64,000 bases of DNA from Wukongibacter sp050859025 (lineage in GTDB: Bacteria; Bacillota; Clostridia; Peptostreptococcales; Caminicellaceae). The position numbers and the translations under genes are program-made. Location: assembly GCF_050859025.1 (NCBI RefSeq), contig NZ_CP138200.1:5704001-5768000 (forward strand), read 5' to 3'. The notes under the pieces are model-generated. The model did not search any database. It was not told the DNA's origin and was given only the letters and a program-made list of their open reading frames with translations. The stretch's first letter is position 1. Each line of letters starts with the position of its first letter. Positions 43,022 through 52,509 of this stretch are shown piece after piece.

Positions 43022-43471
43022 ATGGACGGCTATAAGGAATGGGCTCAAAATTTCAGCATGGAATGGCTTAGTGAATTATTGAATAGCATTGAAAAAAATT
43101 GCTCTCAAGAAGAATGTGCATTGCTTTTGGATAGGTGTGGTGCATGTCATTATAAATCAATGGAGCACATGTTAGAAGAGTATGTTGGAAATTTGCAAGG
43201 ATTCATCAGTTTTATGACAAAAGAACATGGACAAATCATTACCTATGATGAAACTAATAATATAATTCTTGTTAACGAAAACAAAACCTATTGCGTATGC
43301 CCAATAACACAATGCATGAATGGTAAAAAAAATTCTCCAGTTCTTTGTCATTGTTCAGCAAGTATGACACAAAAAATGATTTCAAAGATTACTGATAAGG
43401 AAGCCAAAAGCCGGGTTGTTACTTCTATCTTAAGAGGAGATAAATCCTGTATGTATGAGATTAAACTCTAA
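43022..43471 (+). CDS. Unknown cysteine-rich cytoplasmic protein
   Basis: About 149 residues from ATG 43022 (AAGGGGGA upstream), which is preferred over a GTG 63 nt earlier that would add a hydrophobic segment. Cysteines occur as CSQEECALLLDRCGAC, then CVCPITQC and LCHCS, suggesting a metal or iron-sulfur site; the pattern resembles small clostridial proteins related to ATC-hydrolase-like domains, but I cannot assign a family. It has its own terminator. Confidence 0.65.
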   Translation: MDGYKEWAQNFSMEWLSELLNSIEKNCSQEECALLLDRCGACHYKSMEHMLEEYVGNLQGFISFMTKEHGQIITYDETNNIILVNENKTYCVCPITQCMNGKKNSPVLCHCSASMTQKMISKITDKEAKSRVVTSILRGDKSCMYEIKL

Positions 43472-43504
43472 TAAGGAAAAGGAAAAACTGTAGAAAAAGT
43501 CTGT

Positions 43505-43549
43505 AAAAATTGCTTTCTATTATAAAATTACAATAGAAAGCAATTTTTT
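43505..43549 (+). terminator. Strong intrinsic terminator
   Basis: AAAAATTGCTTTCTATT pairs with AATAGAAAGCAATTTTT over 17 bp and ends in T6. Confidence 0.9.
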
Positions 43550-43722
43550 ATGCAATAAATAAGGAAACAACAAACTAAGGAAAAGGAACATTATTTCCTT
43601 ACTGCTTCAATAGTATGAAATCAAGTCTACAGAAGACATTTAACATACTTTGAAAGCTTCCTAGGGTGTATCCTTATCTACTATACCACAAAGTTATTTA
43701 CATACTTAAAAATTTTGTTTTT

Positions 43723-45750
43723 TTAGTTAGCTATAACAATTAATTGAGGTTCAAATCCAACATCTTCTCCACCATAAAGCTCTAATGTATCTGCTGTAAA
43801 GTCTACAGCTGTATCTCCACTTAAGCGAATTTGAGTCTTTCCAGATGTATTGATGTATTGTAATGCAGATGCTGGAATGTCTACTTCCGTAAAGTCATCG
43901 TCTGATGATGGTACAGCTAAAGTAGCGATGTTTACTGCTGAAGCTCCTGAACTATAGTCAAAAGACTCTAATGTATCTGCTTCAAAGGTGCCAGATTTGA
44001 TATCTACTTTGATTCCTGTTACATCTCCTGATATTGATTTACGATAGATACGGAGCTTTGCACCACTTACTGTTTTACCTGACAATGCACTTGTATCAAA
44101 TGATAAGATTGTTTTATATGTATTAGCATTGAACATTCCTTTATCTCCTACCTTGGAAATAGAGGAACTTAATCCATCTGCCGTATACATCCCAACATAA
44201 CCATCTTCAGAACCAATTGATTTAAATACCTCATCTTGTGCTACTTCAATAGTATATATTTCCGCTTTTACCGCCTCTTCATTTCCTGCTGTATCTACAC
44301 TAAAGAATTTCAATGTGGTATCTTCTGTAAATTGAAGTGGACTAGTGTATTGTTCAGAACTGGTTGTGGATGTAGTTCCATCTGTTGTATAGTATGTAGC
44401 TGCTGATTCATTTACAGATAGTGTTACAGTAACTGAATTTTCGTAGGTTCCGCCTACTGGGTTTGCCGTTGTAACTGGTGATGTTGTATCTTGAACATGT
44501 TCAATAGTATATGTTTCTGTTTTTACTGCTTCTTCATTTTCTGCTATATCTACACTAAAAAATTTCAATGTGGTATCTTCTGTAAATTGAAGTGGATTAG
44601 TGTATTGTTCAGAGCTAGTTGTGGGTGTAGTTCCATCTGTTGTATAGTATGTAGCTGCTGATTCATTTACAGACAGTGTTACAGTAACTGAATTTTCGTA
44701 GGTTCCACCTGCCGGGCTTACTGTTGTAGTTGGTGCTGTTGTATCTTCATTTAAGCAGCTAGTTTCCATGAAGAAATCCCAAGACATTTGCGTTGCATTT
44801 GGTCCACTTGAATCTGTATAGCTACCTGCTGAGTCTCCACCAGACCAAGCATGACCCATTCCATCTACTATTACTTTTTTCATTACTAAATTTCCCTCAT
44901 CTGAGTTATAAGTATACTCTGTATAACTTCTTCCACCAGATACCTGCCCTTGTTCAGTTACATCCGCTGTATCATCAATAGTACCATTTTCAGAACCATC
45001 GTCAGCTAAATCATTGGTTGTGGCCCATTGAGTAAGTACATTATGTCCATTTTTAGGTATTACTGTAGAATCAGAAGTTCCGTGGAAAACAATCGTTGGA
45101 ACTACTGTAGCATAACTTCCCATTTCTTGATAAGCTACTCTACCTTGTTCAACTGGATCAGGACCACCGGTAGTAAACATTGCTAAATATGCACTTGTTT
45201 GATCCTCTGCTGCTTTGTATTCTAATCCTGAATGTACTCCAATTCCTTTAAAAACATCTGGATAAGTAACTCCCATAACAACACTCATTGCAGCTCCAGC
45301 TGAAAGCCCTTGTATAAAAACTTTAGAATCATCTATCGTGTAGTTGCTTTTCACTTGATTTGTCATACCAACTATTACTTCAGGCTCTTCACTTCCCCTA
45401 GATTGATGTTCAGATTTATACCAGCTCCAATATTTGCCTGAGTTTATGGAAGTAGGTTGATCTGGATAAAGCACAATGAAGTTATTTTCTTCTGCAAGTT
45501 CATTCATACGAGTTCCTGTTGCAAATTGGTCAGGGTCTTGTGTTCCTCCGTGCATCATAACCATCAAAGGAACTGCTATGCCGCTTTGGTATCCGCTTGG
45601 TACATACAATTTATAGGTTCTATAACCATAAGTATGACTTGTGAAACTACCTGATTCTTGTGAAAAGGATGAAAATGGTGATATTACTAATGTAACAATG
45701 ATAAATAAAGCGGTTGTCATGTAAAGCTGTTTATATTTTTTTGTTTTCAA
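43723..45750 (-). CDS. Secreted PHB-depolymerase-like esterase with repeat and DNRLRE domains
   Basis: A 675-residue secreted protein. A signal peptide spans about 1-30. The catalytic CE1/PHB-depolymerase domain (about 35-330) has oxyanion-region MMHGGTQDPD, nucleophile in GLSAGAA (Ser150) and catalytic His in DGMGHAWSGG. Two chitobiase/beta-hexosaminidase C-terminal-type repeats follow (about 338-415 and 422-498), then a DNRLRE-type beta domain to the end (about 505-675). It probably hydrolyses a polyester or an ester-linked polysaccharide outside the cell. The gene stands alone. Confidence 0.88.
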   Translation of the reverse strand: MKTKKYKQLYMTTALFIIVTLVISPFSSFSQESGSFTSHTYGYRTYKLYVPSGYQSGIAVPLMVMMHGGTQDPDQFATGTRMNELAEENNFIVLYPDQPTSINSGKYWSWYKSEHQSRGSEEPEVIVGMTNQVKSNYTIDDSKVFIQGLSAGAAMSVVMGVTYPDVFKGIGVHSGLEYKAAEDQTSAYLAMFTTGGPDPVEQGRVAYQEMGSYATVVPTIVFHGTSDSTVIPKNGHNVLTQWATTNDLADDGSENGTIDDTADVTEQGQVSGGRSYTEYTYNSDEGNLVMKKVIVDGMGHAWSGGDSAGSYTDSSGPNATQMSWDFFMETSCLNEDTTAPTTTVSPAGGTYENSVTVTLSVNESAATYYTTDGTTPTTSSEQYTNPLQFTEDTTLKFFSVDIAENEEAVKTETYTIEHVQDTTSPVTTANPVGGTYENSVTVTLSVNESAATYYTTDGTTSTTSSEQYTSPLQFTEDTTLKFFSVDTAGNEEAVKAEIYTIEVAQDEVFKSIGSEDGYVGMYTADGLSSSISKVGDKGMFNANTYKTILSFDTSALSGKTVSGAKLRIYRKSISGDVTGIKVDIKSGTFEADTLESFDYSSGASAVNIATLAVPSSDDDFTEVDIPASALQYINTSGKTQIRLSGDTAVDFTADTLELYGGEDVGFEPQLIVIAN
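44257..44750 (-). repeat. In-gene tandem duplication coding two 84-residue repeats
   Basis: Two stretches of about 240 bp, offset by about 252 bp, are nearly identical at DNA level (for example GTGTTACAGTAACTGAATTT occurs in both). They code for the two CHB_HEX-like repeats, so the duplication is recent or homogenised by recombination; copy number could vary. Confidence 0.8.
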
Positions 45751-46250
45751 TGATAACTCCCCCTTTTTAATTTATAAACACCGATTATTCTGAACGATTA
45801 TTTCCCAATACCTCCTTCATAAAAAATTGTTCCGAATAACCAGTCTATATACATGCTCTTAAATCACTTAACCCCTTTGTATGAAATTGCTACATATATA
45901 GAATGATTCTAGCACGAACCTATACATCCATATCTAGTAATTATCCAAGTTCTCTTTTCTGTAAATTCCCTCTTTTGTTATCTGATTCTTTTTTCTGATG
46001 TAGTAACATTTTGAGTTTGATAAGCTGTTAGTTTCAATTTATAGGAACGTTTTCCTAACCATCATATTTCTATTTGCATAATAAACATGCTATTGCTTTA
46101 TGGATATAAAACTCTATGTTATGATATTGTAAAATAATTATTCAGTTTGCTATATTATCTATAAATTAGCAACTTCCATGCCATATAATGTAATCTTTAA
46201 GTAAAAAGAACAGTTTAATACAATATTTATATATAACAATAAAAAATCAA
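45751..46250. other. Intergenic region upstream of the secreted esterase
   Basis: About 500 AT-rich bp. It must contain the esterase promoter, but I see no confident -35/-10 pair, RNA motif or reading frame. Confidence 0.5.
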
Positions 46251-46284
46251 CTAAGAAACTATACATATACGTATAGTTTCTTAG
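46251..46284 (-). terminator. Terminator of the small membrane protein gene
   Basis: CTAAGAAACTATAC pairs exactly with GTATAGTTTCTTAG around a 6-nt loop; on the minus strand TTGATTTTTTATTG follows. It supports the small gene upstream being transcribed. Confidence 0.85.
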
Positions 46285-46422
46285 CTGATAAATACGGCTT
46301 CTTCATATAAATTTAGAAATAAATTGTCTATTTTTCATACAATGTCTGAATTTCATACAGTTATCTATGTACTATATGTCAAGTTTTTATAGAGGTGAGA
46401 TTAGCAACACCTTCAAAATAAC

Positions 46423-46581
46423 CTATTTTAACTTCTTATATGTATAGATTAGTATTACAATAGTAATATAAATAATTATAAGAATTGGTGTTGTATACCA
46501 ATAATTAAATACTCTGTTAGATAAAAATGAAATAAAGAAAGCAACTATAGGTAATGCAATCCAAAGCATATTACGTTTCAT
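46423..46581 (-). CDS. 52-residue membrane protein, paralogue of the 56.3-kb gene
   Basis: A short gene: ATG 46581 preceded by GGGGGGC about 7 nt away, stop 46423. Two hydrophobic segments (about residues 5-20 and 31-47) flank the motif VFNYWYTTPI. The 55-residue protein at 56259-56426 has ALGYWYITPL in the same place and the same layout, so both belong to one small family. Function unknown. An intrinsic terminator follows at 46251. Confidence 0.7.
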   Translation of the reverse strand: MKRNMLWIALPIVAFFISFLSNRVFNYWYTTPILIIIYITIVILIYTYKKLK

Positions 46582-46742
46582 TCAAAGCCCCCCATTATTA
46601 ATAGCTTATATATAGACTATTTTGTGAAAATTAGGATGTTCTCATTTCAGATGTCTCATCGACAATTCTGCAAAATTGACTTTAACTTTTATGTTTTTAA
46701 AAGAAACAAATAACAGGACAGGTTTTGAATAATTATATAATT

Positions 46743-47687
46743 TTATTCATCTAATACATTTAAATATATAATACATATATTGTCTTTACTAAAATAATAG
46801 GCATGATGCTCTCTAATCTGTCCTAATTCCTCTTCATTTAGTGATGATGTACGTAAAATCACCTGAATGCTACCTGTGTCGTCTACTAATTTTGCACTTA
46901 AATAATCCTTCTTATACGGTAAATCCTTCGAGTTTGGAATTGTTATACTTGGCAATTTATCATCATTAACTTTTCTTATGTTTTCTAAATGACCTTTAAT
47001 TATTATGCCCCTAACTAAATCACTATCCTCTTCATTCATTGAGATGATATCCGATACAGTGGTGTTTTCTAGTATTTCTATTCCTGCTCTTTCAATTCTG
47101 TATCTCCACGCATTTACACGACTTCGTGAGTATTCTTCATATGCTTCATTATTCATTATTTGAATTCCTGTAAGAGTAAAATGTTCCGGATCTTCTTCTA
47201 ATAGGTCTAAAGAAGCTTCAAAATGGACCTTATCTATTCTTTTTGACCAAAGCGCACTGCCATATTTACTACTTCTTCTATCGGTACTATACTTAACAAA
47301 CTCCTGATATGCTTTTTTATAATCTTTACTATTTCCATATAAAGTACAAGCTAATTTAAAAATATCATCCCATTTATTTTCGTAAGGTTTCTCAGCTAGC
47401 TTTGATGGAGGAAAGAAATTTACCCCCAAAGATCTCATATTATCTTTACTATAACTACTTATTATACAAACTAATTTGTCATTTTCGTTTTTTAATAAAT
47501 AATTTATATGTCCTTCAGTAAAAGATTGTGACTCTTTTATATGCCAACCTAACTCTTCCTTTTCTACAACTTCTTCCACAACTTCTCTATCAAGGGGAAA
47601 AGCATATTGAATTTCTTCAGAGCTACATGCAGTAATCAAGCCCATTAGTGAAAGTACTAGAATTAGTAAGTAAACAATCCTTTCCAT
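46743..47687 (-). CDS. Lipoprotein of unknown function
   Basis: A 314-residue protein with a lipoprotein signal peptide (MERIVYLLILVLSLMG, lipobox LITAC, Cys21). The mature protein is soluble, alpha/beta and acidic, anchored outside the membrane. Segments such as IKGHLENIRKVNDD and DDTGSIQVILRTSSL resemble an OB-like beta region near the C-terminus, but I recognise no family. ATG follows AAAAGGAG. Single gene. Confidence 0.7.
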   Translation of the reverse strand: MERIVYLLILVLSLMGLITACSSEEIQYAFPLDREVVEEVVEKEELGWHIKESQSFTEGHINYLLKNENDKLVCIISSYSKDNMRSLGVNFFPPSKLAEKPYENKWDDIFKLACTLYGNSKDYKKAYQEFVKYSTDRRSSKYGSALWSKRIDKVHFEASLDLLEEDPEHFTLTGIQIMNNEAYEEYSRSRVNAWRYRIERAGIEILENTTVSDIISMNEEDSDLVRGIIIKGHLENIRKVNDDKLPSITIPNSKDLPYKKDYLSAKLVDDTGSIQVILRTSSLNEEELGQIREHHAYYFSKDNICIIYLNVLDE

Positions 47688-47964
47688 TTATATCTCCTTT
47701 TCTCAAATATATTTTATAAAATACACTCTGAGCATACCACTGATTTCCAATTATTTCAATTATATATAAGTATATTTTAGGATTTTCAAACAATTAGTAG
47801 ATTTTTTATTATAAAGAATCGTGTTGATCTGAAATGTAAAAGACCCAATCTAAGGTTGAGCCTTTTATTAATTTTTAAATATAACTTTGATATTTGTCAT
47901 ACCTAGTATCACAGGAACAGAGTTAGCGACACCTTTAAGAAAACTACATAAGATATAATATGTA

Positions 47965-48858
47965 CTACTGTGATATCGATAAATATGAATTTTTATTTTC
48001 AACACATACAATTGACATAGTTTTAACTCCTAATGAACTTGACACTGGATTGCATTTTGCCATAAACAAATGAAATATATTTTTTCTATCTATTTCACTT
48101 AAGCTTTCATAGTTTCCTTGACCTTTTGCAATTACAACATCAGCATCATAGAATCTTTCTTTGAACTCATCACTTACTCGTTCGATAACAGTTCCCAGAG
48201 AACCATCTCCATTTTCAATAATATCAGCAACTTCTTGCATTCCCACCATTAGTGCATCATCATAATTAACATCATTAACAATTATTTTTCCTCTTACACC
48301 AAAATATATCTTAATATCTGGAAATTCATCCTTTATGTATTTAATAAAAAGCTTGTCTAGACAAATCTCGCCACAATTGTCTCCTAAATACATAACAGTT
48401 TTTGCAGTTTTTAGCCTATCATATAGAATCTTACTATCATCTATAGTAAGATTCAGTTCATGAATATTCATTATTTTCTTCTTAAGCATTTCTAAGTCAA
48501 ATTCATGCTTAGCCGCAAAATCAATCAGATTACCAGATATGGCAATTTTTAATGCGGTATTGAATTTATTATCTGAGCTTTCAATGAGGTTCTCAATTTC
48601 TTCAGCCATCTTTAGAATTTCTATATTGTAATACTTTTTTAAATCACTATATGGATTATCATTTTCAATATATTTTAGTATAATATCCCATGTTTTCCCA
48701 ATAACTTCAGGGTTACATTTTGAATAATCGGCATTACTTAAATATTTAAGCACTTCTCTCATTATTTCTTCTTTTTTGCTTTTCTCTACTTCAACTAGAT
48801 CCATTACTTTTATTACCTGATTAATATTACATACAATACAATTTAAGTCTAATCTCAC
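47965..48858 (-). CDS. DUF89/ARMT1-like metal-dependent phosphatase
   Basis: A 297-residue protein of the DUF89 (damage-control phosphatase) family. CIVCNINQ at the N-terminus, the metal-site segment MYLGDNCGEICLDKLFI (about residue 156), DADVVIAKGQGNYESL (about residue 239) and the C-terminal AKCNPVSSSLGV are characteristic. The family removes phosphate from damaged or side-product sugar phosphates and cofactors. GTG 48858 follows AGGGAG. It lies 82 bp after luxC on the same strand and may be co-transcribed. Confidence 0.85.
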   Translation of the reverse strand: MRLDLNCIVCNINQVIKVMDLVEVEKSKKEEIMREVLKYLSNADYSKCNPEVIGKTWDIILKYIENDNPYSDLKKYYNIEILKMAEEIENLIESSDNKFNTALKIAISGNLIDFAAKHEFDLEMLKKKIMNIHELNLTIDDSKILYDRLKTAKTVMYLGDNCGEICLDKLFIKYIKDEFPDIKIYFGVRGKIIVNDVNYDDALMVGMQEVADIIENGDGSLGTVIERVSDEFKERFYDADVVIAKGQGNYESLSEIDRKNIFHLFMAKCNPVSSSLGVKTMSIVCVENKNSYLSISQ

Positions 48859-48940
48859 AGCTACACATCTCCCTAATATATCTAGTTTAGTACATATCCT
48901 TCCTCAGCTTACTGCTTTTCAAAATATTTTTTTATTAGTA

Positions 48941-50227
48941 TCATTTTGTCCTTCTGCTAACTCTTCGTACATATTTTCTAAGAGTCCAAAATCCATCATG
49001 GGGTTCTCCAATATAGGTCTTTGACATTTTGCCGCAAGGATTTATTCGATTGACTCCTGCCCCATATAAAATACGGGTTATCTCTAAAGCGTCTTCCTTC
49101 TCACAGCTAAGACCCACTGTTTGCAAGTGTCCGCTATGGCCTCTTAAAATATTTATTAGATTTTCACGCTTTATTGGCATTACCCATATATTACGATAAA
49201 GTGGAGATGCTTTTAGGCGAGGCTTATAATCAACCATAACGCTATAGTTTGCCTCCTCATTACTTATTAATCTCTTTTGACCTAGAATTTCTTCCATTTT
49301 AATAAGCTCATGTGTCCATGTGATCTCTGCTTCTGTATTTATTGGCTTTTGCTTTGTTGGGTACTTTTTCGATGTTTCTTCAATCTCTTTTGCAAGCTTA
49401 TATGCAAAACCCTCTAGTTCATCATTATTGGCGGTTTCATAGAACACACATTGAGGCGAGCTACAATACTGTTGTTCACTTAAACATATATCTAGTGAAA
49501 GTCCTTTTAAATCATCTTTTATGGATTCATTTTGTGTAAAATATGCAAAGCTTATTCGATGTCCCCATTCTATTAAGGAGGTGGATGGATGTGCTAATTG
49601 CCTAACTCCTGCTATTGCTTCATCGGAACCCCAAACTACTATAGCATCTACTAGGCTTGCAATCTTTTTAAGAAGTTCCTTTTCATAGGAAGCTATATCA
49701 AATACATAAATATAGGGTTTAAGTCGAGGTTCTATTTCAACTAACTGCTTAAGCAGTAATACAGATATTCCCCCTTCATATGAGGGTAGCTTCAATATAT
49801 TGATATTCCCAGATAGTAGTCCCTCAATAATACTGAGTACCGATAATCCAATCTCATTCCCTGCTCCTATATGCATTAATACTCCAAAGGGCTGATCCTT
49901 TTCCTCAATACCTTCTTCAACCTCCCTCCATATGAAGGGTTTCTCTCCAAGCTCTCTATGAACCTTTTTAGTAAGTGATTCTCTACTCAGCCCCTCCATT
50001 GTTGTCTGTATAAAATCCTTGGCCTTCCAATTCGTCATACCACTACTTACCAATAGGCCTTCTAAGACTAAGGGGTTCATTCCAGCCACTAGTTTATCTA
50101 CGGCGTCAATAACTACATGTGTATCTAATTCTAAAATCACATCATTTTTTAGTATCTCTCCGAGTTCTACTATACGATTATCTAACTCTTCTCTCGAAAT
50201 TAATTCACCTCTAAAGATATTATTCAT
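48941..50227 (-). CDS. luxC: LuxC-like acyl-CoA/acyl-protein reductase
   Basis: A 428-residue enzyme of the LuxC family that reduces an activated fatty acyl group to aldehyde with NADPH. The acyl-carrying cysteine is in SEQQYCSSPQ (Cys255), with GAGNEIGLSVLS (about residue 121) and the dehydrogenase core visible. ATG 50227 follows GGGAGGGG and overlaps the luxE stop. No luxAB luciferase genes lie nearby, so the pair most likely makes a fatty aldehyde for another use. Confidence 0.9.
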   Translation of the reverse strand: MNNIFRGELISREELDNRIVELGEILKNDVILELDTHVVIDAVDKLVAGMNPLVLEGLLVSSGMTNWKAKDFIQTTMEGLSRESLTKKVHRELGEKPFIWREVEEGIEEKDQPFGVLMHIGAGNEIGLSVLSIIEGLLSGNINILKLPSYEGGISVLLLKQLVEIEPRLKPYIYVFDIASYEKELLKKIASLVDAIVVWGSDEAIAGVRQLAHPSTSLIEWGHRISFAYFTQNESIKDDLKGLSLDICLSEQQYCSSPQCVFYETANNDELEGFAYKLAKEIEETSKKYPTKQKPINTEAEITWTHELIKMEEILGQKRLISNEEANYSVMVDYKPRLKASPLYRNIWVMPIKRENLINILRGHSGHLQTVGLSCEKEDALEITRILYGAGVNRINPCGKMSKTYIGEPHDGFWTLRKYVRRVSRRTK

Positions 50228-51347
50228 AATGTTCCCCTCCCATTAGCTCTGTAGCGGTAATAGCACAGGTCTTTGACTTACTAATGCCAGCTCTTCCTAG
50301 AATTTCAAAGTAAGGAGTCGTGACTCCGCAACCACAATTCTTTCCATCTCTTAAAACTGCCATGTCCCCCATGATAATCGAGGAAATAGGCATAGATGAC
50401 ACCAATGGACTGATAAAGTTTAAGAAACCCGGCCTGTCATACCCAAGGGGCTCTAATGTTTTTACATCACGTATTACAACTCTACTCCATATCGGAACAT
50501 GCATATGATGGTTTTTACATTCTGGATAGGCAACACTATGTTCAACAGCACTAAAAAAATCTCTGCAATTCTCAGCCTTTATCCCAAGTAGCTCTTCTAC
50601 CATTTTATAAAGCTCTAACTTACTAATTTTACTATCGTTATATTTCTTCCAACCTCCACCCGTAAGGATTACAGATTTTTTATTTAATCTTAGAGGTTTT
50701 ATATTTAGGCTTTTAAGCATTTTCAGCATCATGTATAAGTAAGATGGAAATCCTAAAATCCTCACTGGTAGCCTTTGCTTTTCAAAACGTTTAAGTGCCG
50801 ATATTATTCCGAAGCAATCAATATTATAACTATCTCCTGTCCACCTTAGTGCATATGCTCTTTCTTTGGCTGGTGCAAAACGCATCATCCCATGAAGAAC
50901 TTTAACATTTCCCATTTCATTACCAGGTCTTGGCTCATATCCTAGGAGTAGATAATTAGTTGGAATAATTGAGACGAGTTTGTGGTATCTCATCGACTTA
51001 ATTATCATCTTAGTTCCCAGTTCTAATGAACTCTTATCCAAGAATATTTGGCTCTTTTGTCCTAATGTACCCGATGAGGTAGCATGGACTTCTATCTTAG
51101 ATTCATCTATGCTTAGTATCTTATGGTATTTAAAAAAATGGGCTGGAATAGGTGGTATATCGAATAAGTCTTCTATAAACTTAATCCTATCTGAGCTAAA
51201 GTTTCTCTTGTCTAATAGCTTATTATAAAATTCACAATTAAGGCGATGATGCTCTATAGATTCAATCATCGCATCTATAAATAACTCCTCACTGCCTTTA
51301 TGGTCATAAATTTTACTATATTTAAACAGACTCTCTCTAGCTTTCAT
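50220..51347 (-). CDS. luxE: LuxE-like acyl-protein synthetase
   Basis: A 375-residue adenylate-forming enzyme that activates a fatty acid with ATP and passes the acyl group to LuxC. HATSSGTLGQKS (about residue 88) is the phosphate-binding loop; LTGGGWKKY (about residue 228) and the acyl-accepting region HMHVPIW and near the C-terminus MGDMAVLRDGKNCGCG are typical. ATG follows GGAGATG. It is the first gene, overlapping luxC by 8 bp. Confidence 0.9.
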   Translation of the reverse strand: MKARESLFKYSKIYDHKGSEELFIDAMIESIEHHRLNCEFYNKLLDKRNFSSDRIKFIEDLFDIPPIPAHFFKYHKILSIDESKIEVHATSSGTLGQKSQIFLDKSSLELGTKMIIKSMRYHKLVSIIPTNYLLLGYEPRPGNEMGNVKVLHGMMRFAPAKERAYALRWTGDSYNIDCFGIISALKRFEKQRLPVRILGFPSYLYMMLKMLKSLNIKPLRLNKKSVILTGGGWKKYNDSKISKLELYKMVEELLGIKAENCRDFFSAVEHSVAYPECKNHHMHVPIWSRVVIRDVKTLEPLGYDRPGFLNFISPLVSSMPISSIIMGDMAVLRDGKNCGCGVTTPYFEILGRAGISKSKTCAITATELMGGEHYE

Positions 51348-51502
51348 GCTTTCATCTCCTAATTATAGTAGAAAAGCTAGGGTCAGGCCTCCATAATCAT
51401 ATTATTTCATACAAAAGCTTGTCCCTAACTCTATTTTAATGCAAATCACAATTCATTACTTCTATTTTTCTCCATAAATTCCTTCATATTTCTCAAATTA
51501 AA

Positions 51503-51527
51503 AACAGGCCATATAAAATGACCTGTT
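51503..51527. repeat. Short hairpin repeat, family F
   Basis: AACAGG-CCATATAAAATGA-CCTGTT, downstream of the FMN reductase gene and upstream of luxE. It is followed by CAGACTGTTGACAAAGTATC, which resembles the start of the family E element at 32575. Confidence 0.65.
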
Positions 51528-51809
51528 CAGACTGTTGACAAAGTATCAGTCTTTTATAATTTGTGATAATTATTCTTTGCTATTGTCACTAGCATTTTAA
51601 TAATTCAACTTTTCAATACAAAACCCTTTAGTTGCTAGCATGATGTGGCAAACAAAAGGTTCTCTCGTCTTTCAACTTCGCTCTTTACTCTAATTGTTCC
51701 ATTATTAAGCTCCACCAGTGCCTTAACCAGAGATAATCCTATAGGTGACAGTATCTTCGTTCCCTGCTATCTATTCTCTACAGTAATATATAGATATGGC
51801 ATTTTGAGC

Positions 51810-52466
51810 TTAAGAAATGTTTGGTTGACGAGCAAATCTAGCCCCCATATCAAAGGCATTTTTGCAATCCTCAGGGAATACTTCTTTCCGTCTCTTCGCC
51901 TTCTCTTCCTCATTGAAACCAGTACTCTCGTATTTGGAATAGTCGTCAAACTGATATGTATCGGTAACAAATAGTGATTCCGATGCTCCAAAAATCCTCT
52001 TCATTGCCATCTCCGTTCCCTTGAGATTTTGCTTGTATCCCAGTTCCTCTACATGGGTCTGATTTACATTCATTGTGTAAATAAAACCTGTCGGTATTCT
52101 CTTTTTGAATAGACTAGTATAATTTCCATCATACACCAGGTACTGAAACATAACTCGCTCCAAAAAGGACCTTATCTCGCCAGTAGTAACTCCAAAGTAT
52201 ATCGGGGAGCCTAGAATAATAGCGTCGGCTTCTTCAACTTTTCTTAGAATTGGTTTTAGATCATCTTTTACAGCACAGCTGCCATAGCTTTTACCGCCCT
52301 TCAGTTTACAGGCAAAACAACTGATACAGCCTTTATAATTGTAATCATAAAGATGGATAAGCTCTGTTTCAGCTCCTTGTGAAGCTGCACCTTCAAGGGC
52401 ATGATTCAACAACATCGCGGTATTCCATCTTCTCCTCGGACTTCCATTAAAACCAAGCACTTTCAT
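51810..52466 (-). CDS. Flavodoxin-fold NADPH-dependent FMN reductase
   Basis: A 218-residue protein of the flavodoxin/iron-sulfur flavoprotein group. FNGSPRRRWNTA (about residue 5) binds FMN phosphate, CISCFACKL (about residue 51) holds the conserved cysteines, and GSPIYFGVTTGEIRSFLER is the second FMN loop. It would reduce quinones, flavins or xenobiotics. ATG 52466 follows AAGGAGGATG. It is the second gene after the nitroreductase and shares the ArsR-controlled promoter. Confidence 0.88.
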   Translation of the reverse strand: MKVLGFNGSPRRRWNTAMLLNHALEGAASQGAETELIHLYDYNYKGCISCFACKLKGGKSYGSCAVKDDLKPILRKVEEADAIILGSPIYFGVTTGEIRSFLERVMFQYLVYDGNYTSLFKKRIPTGFIYTMNVNQTHVEELGYKQNLKGTEMAMKRIFGASESLFVTDTYQFDDYSKYESTGFNEEEKAKRRKEVFPEDCKNAFDMGARFARQPNIS

Positions 52467-52509
52467 AAAACATCCTCCTTAATGCGATATTTGTTGATAT
52501 TTCGCATAA

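Noticed and set aside
51645..51991. Reading frames on both strands downstream of the FMN reductase
   Set aside because: They overlap the 3' end of the reductase gene or lack start signals; shadows of coding sequence.
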